In this document: positions 26,497 through 34,729 of the stretch, piece after piece | How the letters are laid out: every line of letters begins with the position of its first letter | How positions within the stretch are numbered: position 1 is the stretch's first letter | NCBI GenBank assembly: GCA_963543925.1 | Contig: CAUUCP010000001.1 | Span: 122,542 to 186,541, forward strand | Direction of reading: 5' to 3' | DNA: 64,000 nucleotides | Source: Bacteroides_D sp963543925 | GTDB lineage: Bacteria > Bacteroidota > Bacteroidia > Bacteroidales > CAJPTX01 | Program-made: the position numbers and the translations under genes | Notes under the pieces: generated by a model | Seen by the model: only the letters and a program-made list of their open reading frames with translations | What the model was told of the DNA's origin: nothing | Database searches by the model: none

Positions 26497-26736
26497 TTTA
26501 TATTTTCCAAAATCCATTATCCCCAAAACAAGGCATGTTAAGGGGAGTGAGACTGTACTCCGCAGCTACACCGCAACTATACCGCAACTATACCGACGCT
26601 ATACCGACGCTATACCGACGGAATTAGGTAAAATTACCTACCTCAAAATAGCCCTAATTATATAGACATTCCGCCATTTTCATGCTACGTAACTTAACAA
26701 GATACATAAGAAAATAGAGCTTTAGGATTTCCTAAA
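26497..26736. repeat. Intergenic dispersed element, copy 1
   Basis: This ~240-bp stretch is homologous to 46943-47157. Shared landmarks in the same order are TTTATAT.TTCC, ATCCCCAAA(A)CAAGGCATGTT, five 11-bp tandem units, AATTAGGTAAAATTACCTA (containing the 7-bp palindrome TAGGTAA/TTACCTA), CAAAATAGC, and AAAATAGAGCTTTAG at the far end. Copy 1 also has a second palindrome TTTAGGA-TT-TCCTAAA. No coding capacity is evident. It lies between the MCP 1 promoter and the divergent acidic-protein gene; with flanks it fills the 640-bp gap 26229-26868. Confidence 0.75.
26566..26620. repeat. Five 11-bp tandem repeats (CTATACCGACG) in copy 1
   Basis: Five contiguous units: CTACACCGCAA, CTATACCGCAA, then CTATACCGACG three times. 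The unit length is close to one helical turn. The same number of units in the same phase occurs in copy 2 at 46989-47043. Confidence 0.9.
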
Positions 26737-26868
26737 TCGCTTACTGCGTAGAAGGCAAAAAAAGAAGAAGATGGCGCTGCGCACTTTTGCAAAAAACGAC
26801 CTGAAGTTTCAACCCCAAGATTCACTCCTTGGAAGAAAAACAAGAAAAATCAAAAAGATTGTGTAAAT

Positions 26869-27876
26869 ATGTGCCTCAAAATCCAACCTGTCCCATCACT
26901 ACAACCAAGCATTTTACAGATGAGAGGAAAAGAAAAGTTTGATGGTCATAGTTTTCTAGATTATCTTATCTACTTGCTTCTAGACTCCTTTGGTTCACTA
27001 GAATGTGTCGAAGGGGGTTGTCGTTTTTGGGCACACTATGCAGCAATACCTCTGAAAGCCTTGGGAGCAGAAGAGAAGAATGAATTGACGTTTTATACCC
27101 TTCTTCAATATTTTCTAGATGAGGACTTCATAATGGCGGATGTTAGCCAAGAAGAAGCAAGGATAAAAAAGACCATAAACGAAAAAATTTACTTCTCAAA
27201 CAACGAAGAGAGAGAGGAAGACGACGAAGAAGAAGAGGAGGAGGATGAACTGGAGGATGAACTGGAGGATGAAGATGGAGAAGGAGAAGAAAATAGTGAG
27301 TTCTTACGTCAACTCATGGAAGACATATTAGAGGCGACTGAAGAGGGGCACAAAATATCTACAGCCGAAAATTTACACCTAGAGGACCTATTCGCCGAAC
27401 ATGACTTGATAGCCGTTGTGGAGATTTTATACCGCCAACTATCCGATTTCAAGCTACTAGGAGAAGAAGACGATATACCCTTGGAAATCAGAAAATGTCT
27501 TTTCGACACGCTAATGGGGCACTCTTCCAGTGTTTTAGAATCCATCACCGAACCATTGAATCGCTTTTTAGGTCATCTCTCTGGAGAAATAGAAGAGATG
27601 GAAGAAATGGAAGAGGAGGAGGAGGAGGAAGAGGAAGAAACGGAAGAACCCAATCCCAAAAAAGAATTCATCGAATTCGGTGTCATAGGACAGCTAGAGA
27701 AGACGGTTTCCCCTAGCGAAATCGAGTTTCTCGAATACGTAGAATACAGAGTAGAAGACATTTATACACGATATATTTACGGTCTCGATTGCGATGAGGA
27801 CATCGAAATAGAATATGATGTAAAGGAGAGCAACGAGATCGATGAAGAATTTCTATGGATACTTTGTGGTGAGTAA
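26869..27876 (+). CDS. Highly acidic protein of unknown function
   Basis: I do not recognise this 335-residue protein. It has no signal peptide. An N-terminal ordered-looking part (21-110, HSFLDYLIYLLLDSFGSL and FYTLLQYFLDEDF) is followed by two long acidic tracts, about 113-142 (EEREEDDEEEEEEDELEDE) and 240-260 (EIEEMEEMEEEEEEEEEET), and a C-terminal part that is also acidic. The first tract is encoded by three near-identical 12-bp units (27241-27276) and the second by GAR-codon runs, both prone to slippage. Its extreme acidity could reflect DNA mimicry, calcium or partner binding, but none of these is shown. It lies alone between copy 1 of the intergenic element and psd. A weak or absent promoter match and A+T-rich flanks suggest accessory DNA. 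Confidence 0.75.
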   Translation: MCLKIQPVPSLQPSILQMRGKEKFDGHSFLDYLIYLLLDSFGSLECVEGGCRFWAHYAAIPLKALGAEEKNELTFYTLLQYFLDEDFIMADVSQEEARIKKTINEKIYFSNNEEREEDDEEEEEEDELEDELEDEDGEGEENSEFLRQLMEDILEATEEGHKISTAENLHLEDLFAEHDLIAVVEILYRQLSDFKLLGEEDDIPLEIRKCLFDTLMGHSSSVLESITEPLNRFLGHLSGEIEEMEEMEEEEEEEEEETEEPNPKKEFIEFGVIGQLEKTVSPSEIEFLEYVEYRVEDIYTRYIYGLDCDEDIEIEYDVKESNEIDEEFLWILCGE

Positions 27877-27902
27877 TGGCGCTTTGTTTCTTACATATTT
27901 GT

Positions 27903-27910
27903 TACCTTTG
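27903..27910 (+). promoter_or_regulatory. psd promoter, -7 box TACCTTTG
   Basis: TACCTTTG lies 72 bp upstream of psd; a TTTG is present 16 bp upstream of the box, slightly shorter than the usual spacing. Just downstream, in the predicted leader, is a 16-bp triplicate repeat. Confidence 0.5.
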
Positions 27911-27917
27911 CACCTAG

Positions 27918-27965
27918 AGTTTTGACTTTAGGGAGTTTTGACTTTAGGGAGTTTTGGTTTTAGGT
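27918..27965 (+). repeat. Three 16-bp direct repeats in the psd leader
   Basis: Units AGTTTTGACTTTAGGG (27918-27933), the same again (27934-27949), and AGTTTTGGTTTTAGGT (27950-27965). They sit between the -7 box and the psd start codon at 27983. Confidence 0.85.
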
Positions 27966-27982
27966 CTAAGCATTTACACTAA

Positions 27983-28660
27983 ATGGCGCTACATCGCGAA
28001 GGGAAGAAGACAGTTCGTTGGACGGCAGCGATCATGGTCTTTCTATGTATGTTGGTGGGAGTTCTATTCCTACTCGCCTTACCGATCACGCTATTCTCTA
28101 AAATCTTCGTTCCACTCTTTGGGATTGTAGCACTTGGGTGTATAGCCTTCGTTTCTAATTTTTTCCGTATCGAAAAACGCGTTTGTCCTGCCAAGCCCCA
28201 ACACTGTTATAGTCCTGCCGATGGGCGCGTAGTCGCTATAGAAAGAGTCTACGAACCCGAGTTTTTGAAAAGCGAGGTGCAGGTGGTTTCGGTATTCATG
28301 TCGGTATGGAACGTACATTTTAACCATTATCCTGTGACTGGAGAGGTGGTCTACATGCGACATCACCACGGAAAATTTCTCGTAGCATGGCATCCGAAAT
28401 CCTCTACGGAAAATGAGCGTACAACGGTCGTCGTGCGTACCCCGCAGGGGGTCTCCATCCTTTTCCGACAGATAGCGGGCGCCGTGGCACGACGCATATC
28501 CTGTTACGCGAAAGAAGGGGAACAGGTCACTGCGGGGCAGGAAGTGGGGTTTATCAAGTTCGGATCACGAGTAGATATCTTTTTGCCACTAGATGCGAAA
28601 ATCTGTGTCGAATTAGGAGATAAGGTGCGGGTGAGTGAAACGCTCCTCGCGCAATTGTAA
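27983..28660 (+). CDS. psd: Phosphatidylserine decarboxylase, short form
   Basis: Makes phosphatidylethanolamine from phosphatidylserine. The 225-residue protein has a membrane segment near residues 15-60, then YSPADGRV, SVFMSVWNVHFNHYPVTG and the C-terminal VGFIKFGSRVDIFLP. FGS is the self-cleavage site that generates the pyruvoyl prosthetic group (equivalent to LGST in E. coli). The short length fits the compact Psd found in Bacteroidota and archaea. pssA, which often follows, is not adjacent here; trigger factor begins 33 bp downstream. It is preceded by its own -7 box and a triplicate leader repeat. Confidence 0.93.
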   Translation: MALHREGKKTVRWTAAIMVFLCMLVGVLFLLALPITLFSKIFVPLFGIVALGCIAFVSNFFRIEKRVCPAKPQHCYSPADGRVVAIERVYEPEFLKSEVQVVSVFMSVWNVHFNHYPVTGEVVYMRHHHGKFLVAWHPKSSTENERTTVVVRTPQGVSILFRQIAGAVARRISCYAKEGEQVTAGQEVGFIKFGSRVDIFLPLDAKICVELGDKVRVSETLLAQL

Positions 28661-28693
28661 TGCCTTTACGTCTGAAACGGTTAACTTTTCGAG

Positions 28694-30250
28694 ATGAATT
28701 TTACTGTAGAAAATAGCAAATTGGCCAACGTGCAAACAGTGCGCCTAGAATTTACTGCCGCTGATTATAACGAAGCATTTAAGAAGGAATTGAAGGAGGC
28801 TTCGAAGAATATCAATTTGCCAGGATTCCGTGCGGGACATGTACCAGCTGGATTAGTAGAAAAAAAGTATGGTGCAGACCTCCTACGAGGAGTGATACAA
28901 AAAAAGAGCGAAGAGGCTGTAAGCGGATACATACAGGAAAATAATCTCTTGGTCGTAGGGGGCATTTTACCCAATGAACAGCAAGAGTCCTACGACTTTA
29001 GACCTGGAGAGGACGTATCGCTCATCTTCGACTTGCTGGTTGCCCCAGCGATTACACTACCAAGCGATCTCACGTTGGAGTACACAAAGCCCCTATTCGA
29101 CGATGCGTATTGGGCGCTGTTCGACAAAAAGCTCTCACGTATACACGAATCCCATAATGGGGGGGGACTACTCGGGGACAATACCACTATCGCGCTTGCA
29201 CTCGCTGTACCCACGGAAATTAGTAAAGAAGTAACTCGATCTTTGGAGGACGATTCTCACTTCGCTGGAAGAATCAACATCGCTGCCGATTGGGACGAAC
29301 TCCCCCCCAGTCTACAGGAACTCTTGCAAGGAAAGAAAATCGGAGATAAAGTATTGCTTGCTCCAGAAAAGTTCCAAGAGAACAAGCAAATCCTCTCACT
29401 AGACCACCTCGAATCCATGCTCGACGAAGATGCTATCACCCGTTTGCATAAAGACGGATTGGCACTCAAAGTCTTGGCACTTTTCTCCTATAGGGATCAA
29501 CCCTTGACGCGTGATATTTTGTTAGGTGTACTCCCGAAGGACGATAAATATCAGTCCCTTTCCGAGGAAGAATTATTGGAAAATGTCCACCAACTACATG
29601 CCAACAAAGTACAATTAGCGCTGAAGTTGGCATCTGTAAAAGCAGGGCTTGAACGTTTGGCATCTGAATGGGAATTTGATATCCCACGCGAAGTCGTGGA
29701 GCTCATACTCGTCATGAAAGGTGCACCACAACAATCTCTCGCATGGCAATCTTATATGCAAAAGATGCGCTTGAGAGAAGAAGGATTTTATCGCGCCCTG
29801 TATGACCTAGTGAAGGAAGAAGCGCTACAGCTAGATAAAGACGATTCGGCACAACTCATCACCTCTATGTTGGCTGCTGACATGGTATCTAAACACGACG
29901 AAGGGGGGATTTTCTGGAGATTGATGCCCGACGTATATAGGGTGCACAACATGGCGCGGATTATGCATGGAAATGAACAGCTGTCTGACCATGTCAAGGA
30001 TGTTATGGGACGACTCAATATCGCAGAAGCATTCTTCAACACCGTCGATGCGACCTTTAAGGAAGCGCCTATAAATACCATTTCTTGGCAGGAATCTTTC
30101 TTCTATCTCGAACACAATACATTTAAGTTCCGAGGTGGAGAGAAAGATCTTGAGGATTTTAGAGCATCCTTCAAAAGCATGACTCCCGAGGCAGACGCTA
30201 CAGCTACGACTGAAGCCGAAGAGCCTGCCCAAACAGAAAAAGTGGAATAA
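28694..30250 (+). CDS. tig: Trigger factor
   Basis: Ribosome-associated chaperone for nascent chains. The N-terminal ribosome-binding domain is clear: NVQTVRLEFTAADYNEAFK and NINLPGFRAGHVPAGLVEKK, the latter matching the GFRxGKxP docking signature in diverged form. At 518 residues it is longer than E. coli Tig. The middle region (about 150-260) is a weak match to an FKBP-like PPIase domain, so isomerase activity is doubtful, while the helical C-terminal arms are present. The last ~20 residues are acidic and Ala/Thr/Glu-rich. It is followed by clpP after 38 bp, the usual tig-clpP order. Confidence 0.88.
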   Translation: MNFTVENSKLANVQTVRLEFTAADYNEAFKKELKEASKNINLPGFRAGHVPAGLVEKKYGADLLRGVIQKKSEEAVSGYIQENNLLVVGGILPNEQQESYDFRPGEDVSLIFDLLVAPAITLPSDLTLEYTKPLFDDAYWALFDKKLSRIHESHNGGGLLGDNTTIALALAVPTEISKEVTRSLEDDSHFAGRINIAADWDELPPSLQELLQGKKIGDKVLLAPEKFQENKQILSLDHLESMLDEDAITRLHKDGLALKVLALFSYRDQPLTRDILLGVLPKDDKYQSLSEEELLENVHQLHANKVQLALKLASVKAGLERLASEWEFDIPREVVELILVMKGAPQQSLAWQSYMQKMRLREEGFYRALYDLVKEEALQLDKDDSAQLITSMLAADMVSKHDEGGIFWRLMPDVYRVHNMARIMHGNEQLSDHVKDVMGRLNIAEAFFNTVDATFKEAPINTISWQESFFYLEHNTFKFRGGEKDLEDFRASFKSMTPEADATATTEAEEPAQTEKVE

Positions 30251-30288
30251 CGAGCAGGCAAAGAGCCTACGCTGGATAAAAAGAAAAG

Positions 30289-30981
30289 ATGCAAGAGAAG
30301 GATTTCGGGAAAGAGTTCCAACGGTTTGCACGAAGCTCTCATGGGCTGAGTTCATTGACGCTAGATCGTTATGCCTCCATTTCTGCAAACTACATCAACC
30401 CACAAGTGGTCATAGAGCGTCAGATGAATGTCCAAGTAATGGACGTCTTCTCACGACTATTGATGGATAGGATCATCTTTCTCGGTGTCCCAATCGACGA
30501 TGATGTAGCAAACATCATACAGGCGCAGCTCCTCTTTCTAGAGTCAATGTCCAACGAAGGAGGACGAGACATCAACATGTACATCAACTCCCCCGGAGGT
30601 GTCTTGCACGGAGGATTAGGGATATATGACACGATGCAGTATCTTTCATCCGACATCGCAACGATTTGCACGGGAATGGCCGCTTCCATGGCGGCAGTCC
30701 TATTGGCGGCAGGGACTCCAGGAAAACGCTCTGCACTACCCCATGCGCGGGTGATGATACACCAACCCCTCGGAGGGGCAAGAGGACAAGCATCTGACAT
30801 AGAGATTGAAGCAAGGGAAATCAAACTGGCACGTGCAGAACTCAATGAAATCTTGTCAAAACATACGGGACAAAGTGTAGAGCGCGTGCATCAGGATACA
30901 GATCGCGATTTTTGGATGTCAGCACCCGAAGCCGTATCCTACGGCATGATCGACAGGGTAATGGAAAAAAAGCGCTCCTAA
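30289..30981 (+). CDS. clpP: ATP-dependent Clp protease proteolytic subunit
   Basis: Serine protease chamber that degrades proteins unfolded by ClpX or related ATPases. The 230-residue sequence has the catalytic triad Ser133 (GMAASMAAVLLAAG), His158 (MIHQPLGG) and Asp207 (DTDRDFWM), plus INSPGGVLHGG in the oxyanion region and the C-terminal SAPEAVSYGMIDRV. The first ~35 residues form an extended N-terminal region of the kind seen in Bacteroidota. It follows tig, but clpX lies about 3.7 kb further on at 34729, separated by four genes. Confidence 0.96.
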   Translation: MQEKDFGKEFQRFARSSHGLSSLTLDRYASISANYINPQVVIERQMNVQVMDVFSRLLMDRIIFLGVPIDDDVANIIQAQLLFLESMSNEGGRDINMYINSPGGVLHGGLGIYDTMQYLSSDIATICTGMAASMAAVLLAAGTPGKRSALPHARVMIHQPLGGARGQASDIEIEAREIKLARAELNEILSKHTGQSVERVHQDTDRDFWMSAPEAVSYGMIDRVMEKKRS

Positions 30982-31032
30982 GCAAAGTGCTTTGAATTTA
31001 GAGAAGTAAAATCTGAAAAGATTAAGGATTAG

Positions 31033-31602
31033 ATGGCGACAACGGCGGATTTTCGCAATGGGATGTGCATAGAGTATAATGGAAAGCTCTATGTGATCGT
31101 ACAATTCCAACACGTAAAACCCGGTAAAGGCGGGGCGTTTGTGCGGACAAAACTAAAGAACTTGGAGAATGGGCGCACTCTAGAAAATACCTTTAATGCG
31201 GGGGTAAAAATAAACCCCGTACGCGTGGAAACACGCCCTTATCAATATCTTTACAAGGATGATCTCGGGCTGCACTTCATGCACGTAGAGACCTTTGAGG
31301 AGATCTATCTCAACCCCGATTTGGTAGAAAACAATGACCTTTTGAAAGAAGGGCAAATCTGCCAAGTCTTGGTACATGCTGATGAGGAACGCGTTTTAAC
31401 GTGTGAATTACCTCCGTTCGTAGAATTGGAAATAACCTATACAGAACCTGGGGTTAAGGGTGATACAGCCTCCTCTACTGCGCTCAAGCAAGCTGAGTTA
31501 GAGACGGGCGCTATTGTAAATGTTCCACTCTTTATCACCTCTGGAGAGAAAATCCGAGTGGATACCAGAACACGGGAATATTCAGAACGGGTAAAGTCCT
31601 AA
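31033..31602 (+). CDS. efp: Elongation factor P
   Basis: Helps ribosomes synthesise polyproline stretches. The 189-residue length and three-domain layout are typical. The modification loop KPGKGGAFVRTK places Lys32 at the tip, where the residue is hydroxylated, lysylated, rhamnosylated or left bare depending on the organism. The C-terminal domain has the family ending DTRTREYSERV. No epmA, epmB or earP is in the window. It lies 51 bp after clpP and 46 bp before the phosphatase gene. Confidence 0.96.
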   Translation: MATTADFRNGMCIEYNGKLYVIVQFQHVKPGKGGAFVRTKLKNLENGRTLENTFNAGVKINPVRVETRPYQYLYKDDLGLHFMHVETFEEIYLNPDLVENNDLLKEGQICQVLVHADEERVLTCELPPFVELEITYTEPGVKGDTASSTALKQAELETGAIVNVPLFITSGEKIRVDTRTREYSERVKS

Positions 31603-31648
31603 CACAGACCACGTCTGCGGAGAGTAATTCTTAAAAGAGCGACTTCTA

Positions 31649-32935
31649 ATGGCTGTATTAGTCGGTCGAGGTGCTGCGGTGCATTCCAATGCGCAGGAAG
31701 AACGCCTCAAGCTCAATCTATTAAAGCTAAAGGCTCTTTTAGATTATACCTCAGATTTCGGATCTGACAACTCGCCCCGTGGACTTCTACAACGGTTTAA
31801 TAAGATCCTAGAAGAGGATCTAGGAATCAATCGTATCCTATACTTTTTTCGCATTGAGGAGAAGTGGAATCTTCTTCTCAATGTGAATTGTGCCAAAGAG
31901 GACGTAGCGGCGCTCGACGTGGTACGTGACTTGTATCCTTTTACGCGTACGACCATCGTCAGTAGCAATACCAACGAAGGGTTTCGAGAAATAGACCTTA
32001 TTATCCCCGTTGCGCAAGGTTCAGAACCACAAGCCTTTGTCCTACTTGGAGATACGAACGATCGAGTGCGAGGCGTGAGCCCGATTATCATACACCTCAC
32101 TTTCGCACAAACATTGACCTACCTCTCTTATATCGGTCTGCGGAACTGGTATGCCATCGAACGGCAGAATCGTGAAAAAGAGATGAGAACGCAGCTCGAA
32201 CTCGCTGCGAGTCTGCAACGCTCATTGATTATTCGCCCCGATCGACTACCAAAATTACAAGGTGTAGAAGTGGCAACACTCTATCGTCCGTTCTATGAGG
32301 TAGGCGGCGACTATTTCGACCTTGTCGTTTTGAACAACGAGGAGTTAATGTTTTGTGTGTCCGACGTCTCGGGAAAGGGAATTCCCGCCGCGTTAATTAC
32401 AGCGAACTACCAAGCTCATTTCAAGGCACAGGCTACCGTAGGGGGCTCTCTAGAGCAAATCGTGCGAAGACTCAACACCTTGATGTTAGACATCGCACAA
32501 GAGTCCAGTGCATTTATCACCACATTCATTGGACGTTATAATACTCGCAGCAAACTCCTTGAGTATGTAAATATGGGGCACAATGCCCCACTACTCTATC
32601 AGATGGAGAGCGGTGAAATGGAACTGCTACGATCTGCCACTACAGCCCTAGCAATGGTGGATGATTTAGCGGATTTCCAAGTAGCAAAGACCGTGATGAC
32701 GCAAGACACCATGTTGCTTTGTTATACCGACGGAGTATCAGAATGGCGAGTCGCTGGAAAGGAGATCTCCCGCATAGATTTCTTGGAAAATCATATCCGC
32801 AGCTATCACGATCCCAGAGCTTTAGTTGCTGCGTTGGTTGCTCGCATGGAACATGAGGAAGTACTCGGTTTACGAGAAACGTTTGACGATATCTCTATCG
32901 TAGCACTGAAGTTTTCACCAGATGCCCACAACTAA
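31649..32935 (+). CDS. SpoIIE/RsbU-type PP2C serine/threonine phosphatase
   Basis: A 428-residue cytosolic protein. Residues about 20-165 resemble a GAF-like sensor domain (LDYTSDFGSDNSPRGLLQRF onwards), a coiled-coil linker spans about 165-195 (REKEMRTQLELAASLQRSL), and the PP2C/SpoIIE domain follows. Metal-ligating residues are Asp221 in FYEVGGDYFDLV and Asp239 in VSDVSGKGIPAALI, and GHNAP is at the expected place. Such enzymes dephosphorylate anti-anti-sigma proteins to switch on stress regulons, but no anti-sigma or STAS gene is adjacent, so its partner is unknown. The next gene overlaps it by 14 bp. Confidence 0.88.
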   Translation: MAVLVGRGAAVHSNAQEERLKLNLLKLKALLDYTSDFGSDNSPRGLLQRFNKILEEDLGINRILYFFRIEEKWNLLLNVNCAKEDVAALDVVRDLYPFTRTTIVSSNTNEGFREIDLIIPVAQGSEPQAFVLLGDTNDRVRGVSPIIIHLTFAQTLTYLSYIGLRNWYAIERQNREKEMRTQLELAASLQRSLIIRPDRLPKLQGVEVATLYRPFYEVGGDYFDLVVLNNEELMFCVSDVSGKGIPAALITANYQAHFKAQATVGGSLEQIVRRLNTLMLDIAQESSAFITTFIGRYNTRSKLLEYVNMGHNAPLLYQMESGEMELLRSATTALAMVDDLADFQVAKTVMTQDTMLLCYTDGVSEWRVAGKEISRIDFLENHIRSYHDPRALVAALVARMEHEEVLGLRETFDDISIVALKFSPDAHN

Positions 32936-33419
32936 TTTAGAAACTCTGGTAGGGGGGCGTCTTCCCGAGTCTATACTGAATTTTATCGATGAGCATCACG
33001 TACTCACATTGTGTACGACGGTGAACGAGGAAGCTTGGTGCGCGCACTGTTTCTATGTTTTTCTACCCGAACACCAATGTTTTATCTTTTCCTCCTCGGT
33101 AGACACAAAGCATATACAGCAGATTTGTCATAACTCCTACGTAGCCGCGAGTATCGTTTTAGAAAGTTCCATGGTCGGCGTGTTACGGGGATTACAGATC
33201 CAAGGATCTGTGTTTCAACTCCTATCCTCCATAGAAAAAGAAGCGCAAAGAGCCTATTGCAAGCGCTTTCCTGTAGCAAATTTGATGCAACTCAATCTCT
33301 GGCAGTTGGATCTCACCTACATAAAATTTACAGACAATCGGTTAGGGTTCGGAAAAAAGCTTGTCTGGATGCGGCATCAAGATTTATTCAGCGCTTTGAT
33401 AAATAAAGAGGCGCGGTAG
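32922..33419 (+). CDS. Pyridoxamine-phosphate-oxidase-fold protein
   Basis: A 165-residue protein with the split-barrel fold typical of PNPOx-like flavin- or haem-binding proteins: HHVLTLCTTVNEEAWCAHCF, FYVFLPEHQCFIFSSS, TKHIQQICHNSYVAAS and LRGLQIQGSVFQL match the beta strands and phosphate-binding positions of the YhbP/Pyridox_oxidase group. The exact cofactor and reaction are not readable. It overlaps the 3' end of the phosphatase gene by 14 bp, implying translational coupling, and precedes the M23 lipoprotein. Confidence 0.75.
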   Translation: MPTTNLETLVGGRLPESILNFIDEHHVLTLCTTVNEEAWCAHCFYVFLPEHQCFIFSSSVDTKHIQQICHNSYVAASIVLESSMVGVLRGLQIQGSVFQLLSSIEKEAQRAYCKRFPVANLMQLNLWQLDLTYIKFTDNRLGFGKKLVWMRHQDLFSALINKEAR

Positions 33420-33456
33420 TTTTGTCTACCCATTAGGCATATCGCATGTATTTTCG

Positions 33457-33464
33457 TACCTTTG
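33457..33464 (+). promoter_or_regulatory. Possible -7 box TACCTTTG before the M23 lipoprotein
   Basis: TACCTTTG lies 8 bp upstream of the ATG at 33473, inside the longer open frame that starts at 33446. If it is used, the message is very short-leadered and the 33446 start is excluded. A -33 element is not evident. Confidence 0.35.
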
Positions 33465-33472
33465 CGGTTGCT

Positions 33473-34729
33473 ATGCCTTATCGTATATTCCTTTACTTGA
33501 TTTTAGCGCTCCTCTCTTGCTGTTTCGCTGCCTGCCAAGAGGAGGCTGCGCATACCCAGAGCACGGAGTCGAATGCCGAGCCCCAGCTCGCATCGCAAGA
33601 TACTCTCTATACGGGGAAGTCTTACGGATTACCTCCTGCTTCCTATCTCATCGATACAGTTCGTTTACCCTCCGGAGTCGCACTCGAGAACTTTTTACGA
33701 ACCCATGGTGTCCGTACCGAGGCCTTGAGAGGATTGGCATTCAGGATTGACAGCATTTTTTCTGTAAAGAAATTCCGTGCTGGACGTCCCACCTACTACT
33801 ACCGTCTAGCTGATTCTGTACTCGGATATTGGATTTATTCCCATACCCCGAGCCGCTATTTATTAGTGGATTTTACGACCTCCCCTCCAGCCATCCGTAT
33901 AGATTCATTGCCTGAGCAACGCTCGCTAGTGGCGACACACGTCACCATAAAAAGCTCTCTTTGGAATGCAATGCATGATGCGGGAGCGTCAACAGAGTTA
34001 GCTTTACGCCTATCAGATCTTTTTGCTTGGACAGTAGATTTCTTCGCTCTTGCAGAAAAAGATGAGTTCTTTGCTGTCTACGAAAAACGTTCGATAGACG
34101 GACAAGAGATCGGTATCGGAGAAATACAGACAGCCTATTACGTACACGCCAATGACACCCTAAAGGGATACCGTTTTTGGCAAGATTCTGCCTTTAGTTA
34201 TTGGGATGAAAAAGGAAATAGTTTACGTCGTGCTTTCCTAAAGGCTCCATTGTCGTTTACACGCATTTCCTCGAAATTCTCCTATGCTCGCCTTCATCCA
34301 ATATTAAAGGTTGTACGGGCTCATACGGGGGTCGATTATGCAGCTCCGATGGGGACACCTGTTATGGCGTTAGGGGATGGCGTAATACTCAATAAAGGAT
34401 ATGATAAAGGAGGCGGGAATTTCCTAAAAATACGCCATAATGCTGTTTACACGACTGGCTATTTGCACTTATCAGGATATGCGAAAGACATGCAAGTAGG
34501 ACGTCGGGTACGACAAGGCGAGGTGATCGGTTACGTCGGAATGACGGGCTATGCAACGGGTCCTCATCTAGACTTTAGAGTCTGGAAGAATGGGCAACCT
34601 GTCAATCCGTTAACTTTGGATTCGCCAAGTGACAAACCCATTGCAGATTCTCTGCGACGCGATTATGAACGAGAGAGGCACCTTCAGGATAGTACCCTGC
34701 TCGTGCTCCTAAGCATTGTAAAAGGGTAA
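33473..34729 (+). CDS. M23-family metallopeptidase lipoprotein
   Basis: A 418-residue exported protein. From the ATG at 33473 the signal MPYRIFLYLILALLS ends in a lipobox-like FAAC, making Cys21 the likely lipidated residue. The C-terminal LytM/M23 domain carries HTGVDYAAPMGTPV with two zinc ligands, YLHLSGYA with a catalytic His, and TGPHLDFRVW, where the usual HxH is HxD. Related Bacteroidota proteins often show this substitution, so activity is possible but uncertain. The long middle region (about 90-280) resembles the Csd3/MepM-type regulatory domain. The gene overlaps clpX by 1 bp. Peptidoglycan cross-link cleavage or regulation of another hydrolase is inferred. Confidence 0.85.
   Translation: MPYRIFLYLILALLSCCFAACQEEAAHTQSTESNAEPQLASQDTLYTGKSYGLPPASYLIDTVRLPSGVALENFLRTHGVRTEALRGLAFRIDSIFSVKKFRAGRPTYYYRLADSVLGYWIYSHTPSRYLLVDFTTSPPAIRIDSLPEQRSLVATHVTIKSSLWNAMHDAGASTELALRLSDLFAWTVDFFALAEKDEFFAVYEKRSIDGQEIGIGEIQTAYYVHANDTLKGYRFWQDSAFSYWDEKGNSLRRAFLKAPLSFTRISSKFSYARLHPILKVVRAHTGVDYAAPMGTPVMALGDGVILNKGYDKGGGNFLKIRHNAVYTTGYLHLSGYAKDMQVGRRVRQGEVIGYVGMTGYATGPHLDFRVWKNGQPVNPLTLDSPSDKPIADSLRRDYERERHLQDSTLLVLLSIVKG

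Noticed and set aside
26566..26620. 11-bp repeats considered as a CRISPR array
   Set aside because: The repeats are contiguous with no spacers, and no cas genes are nearby.
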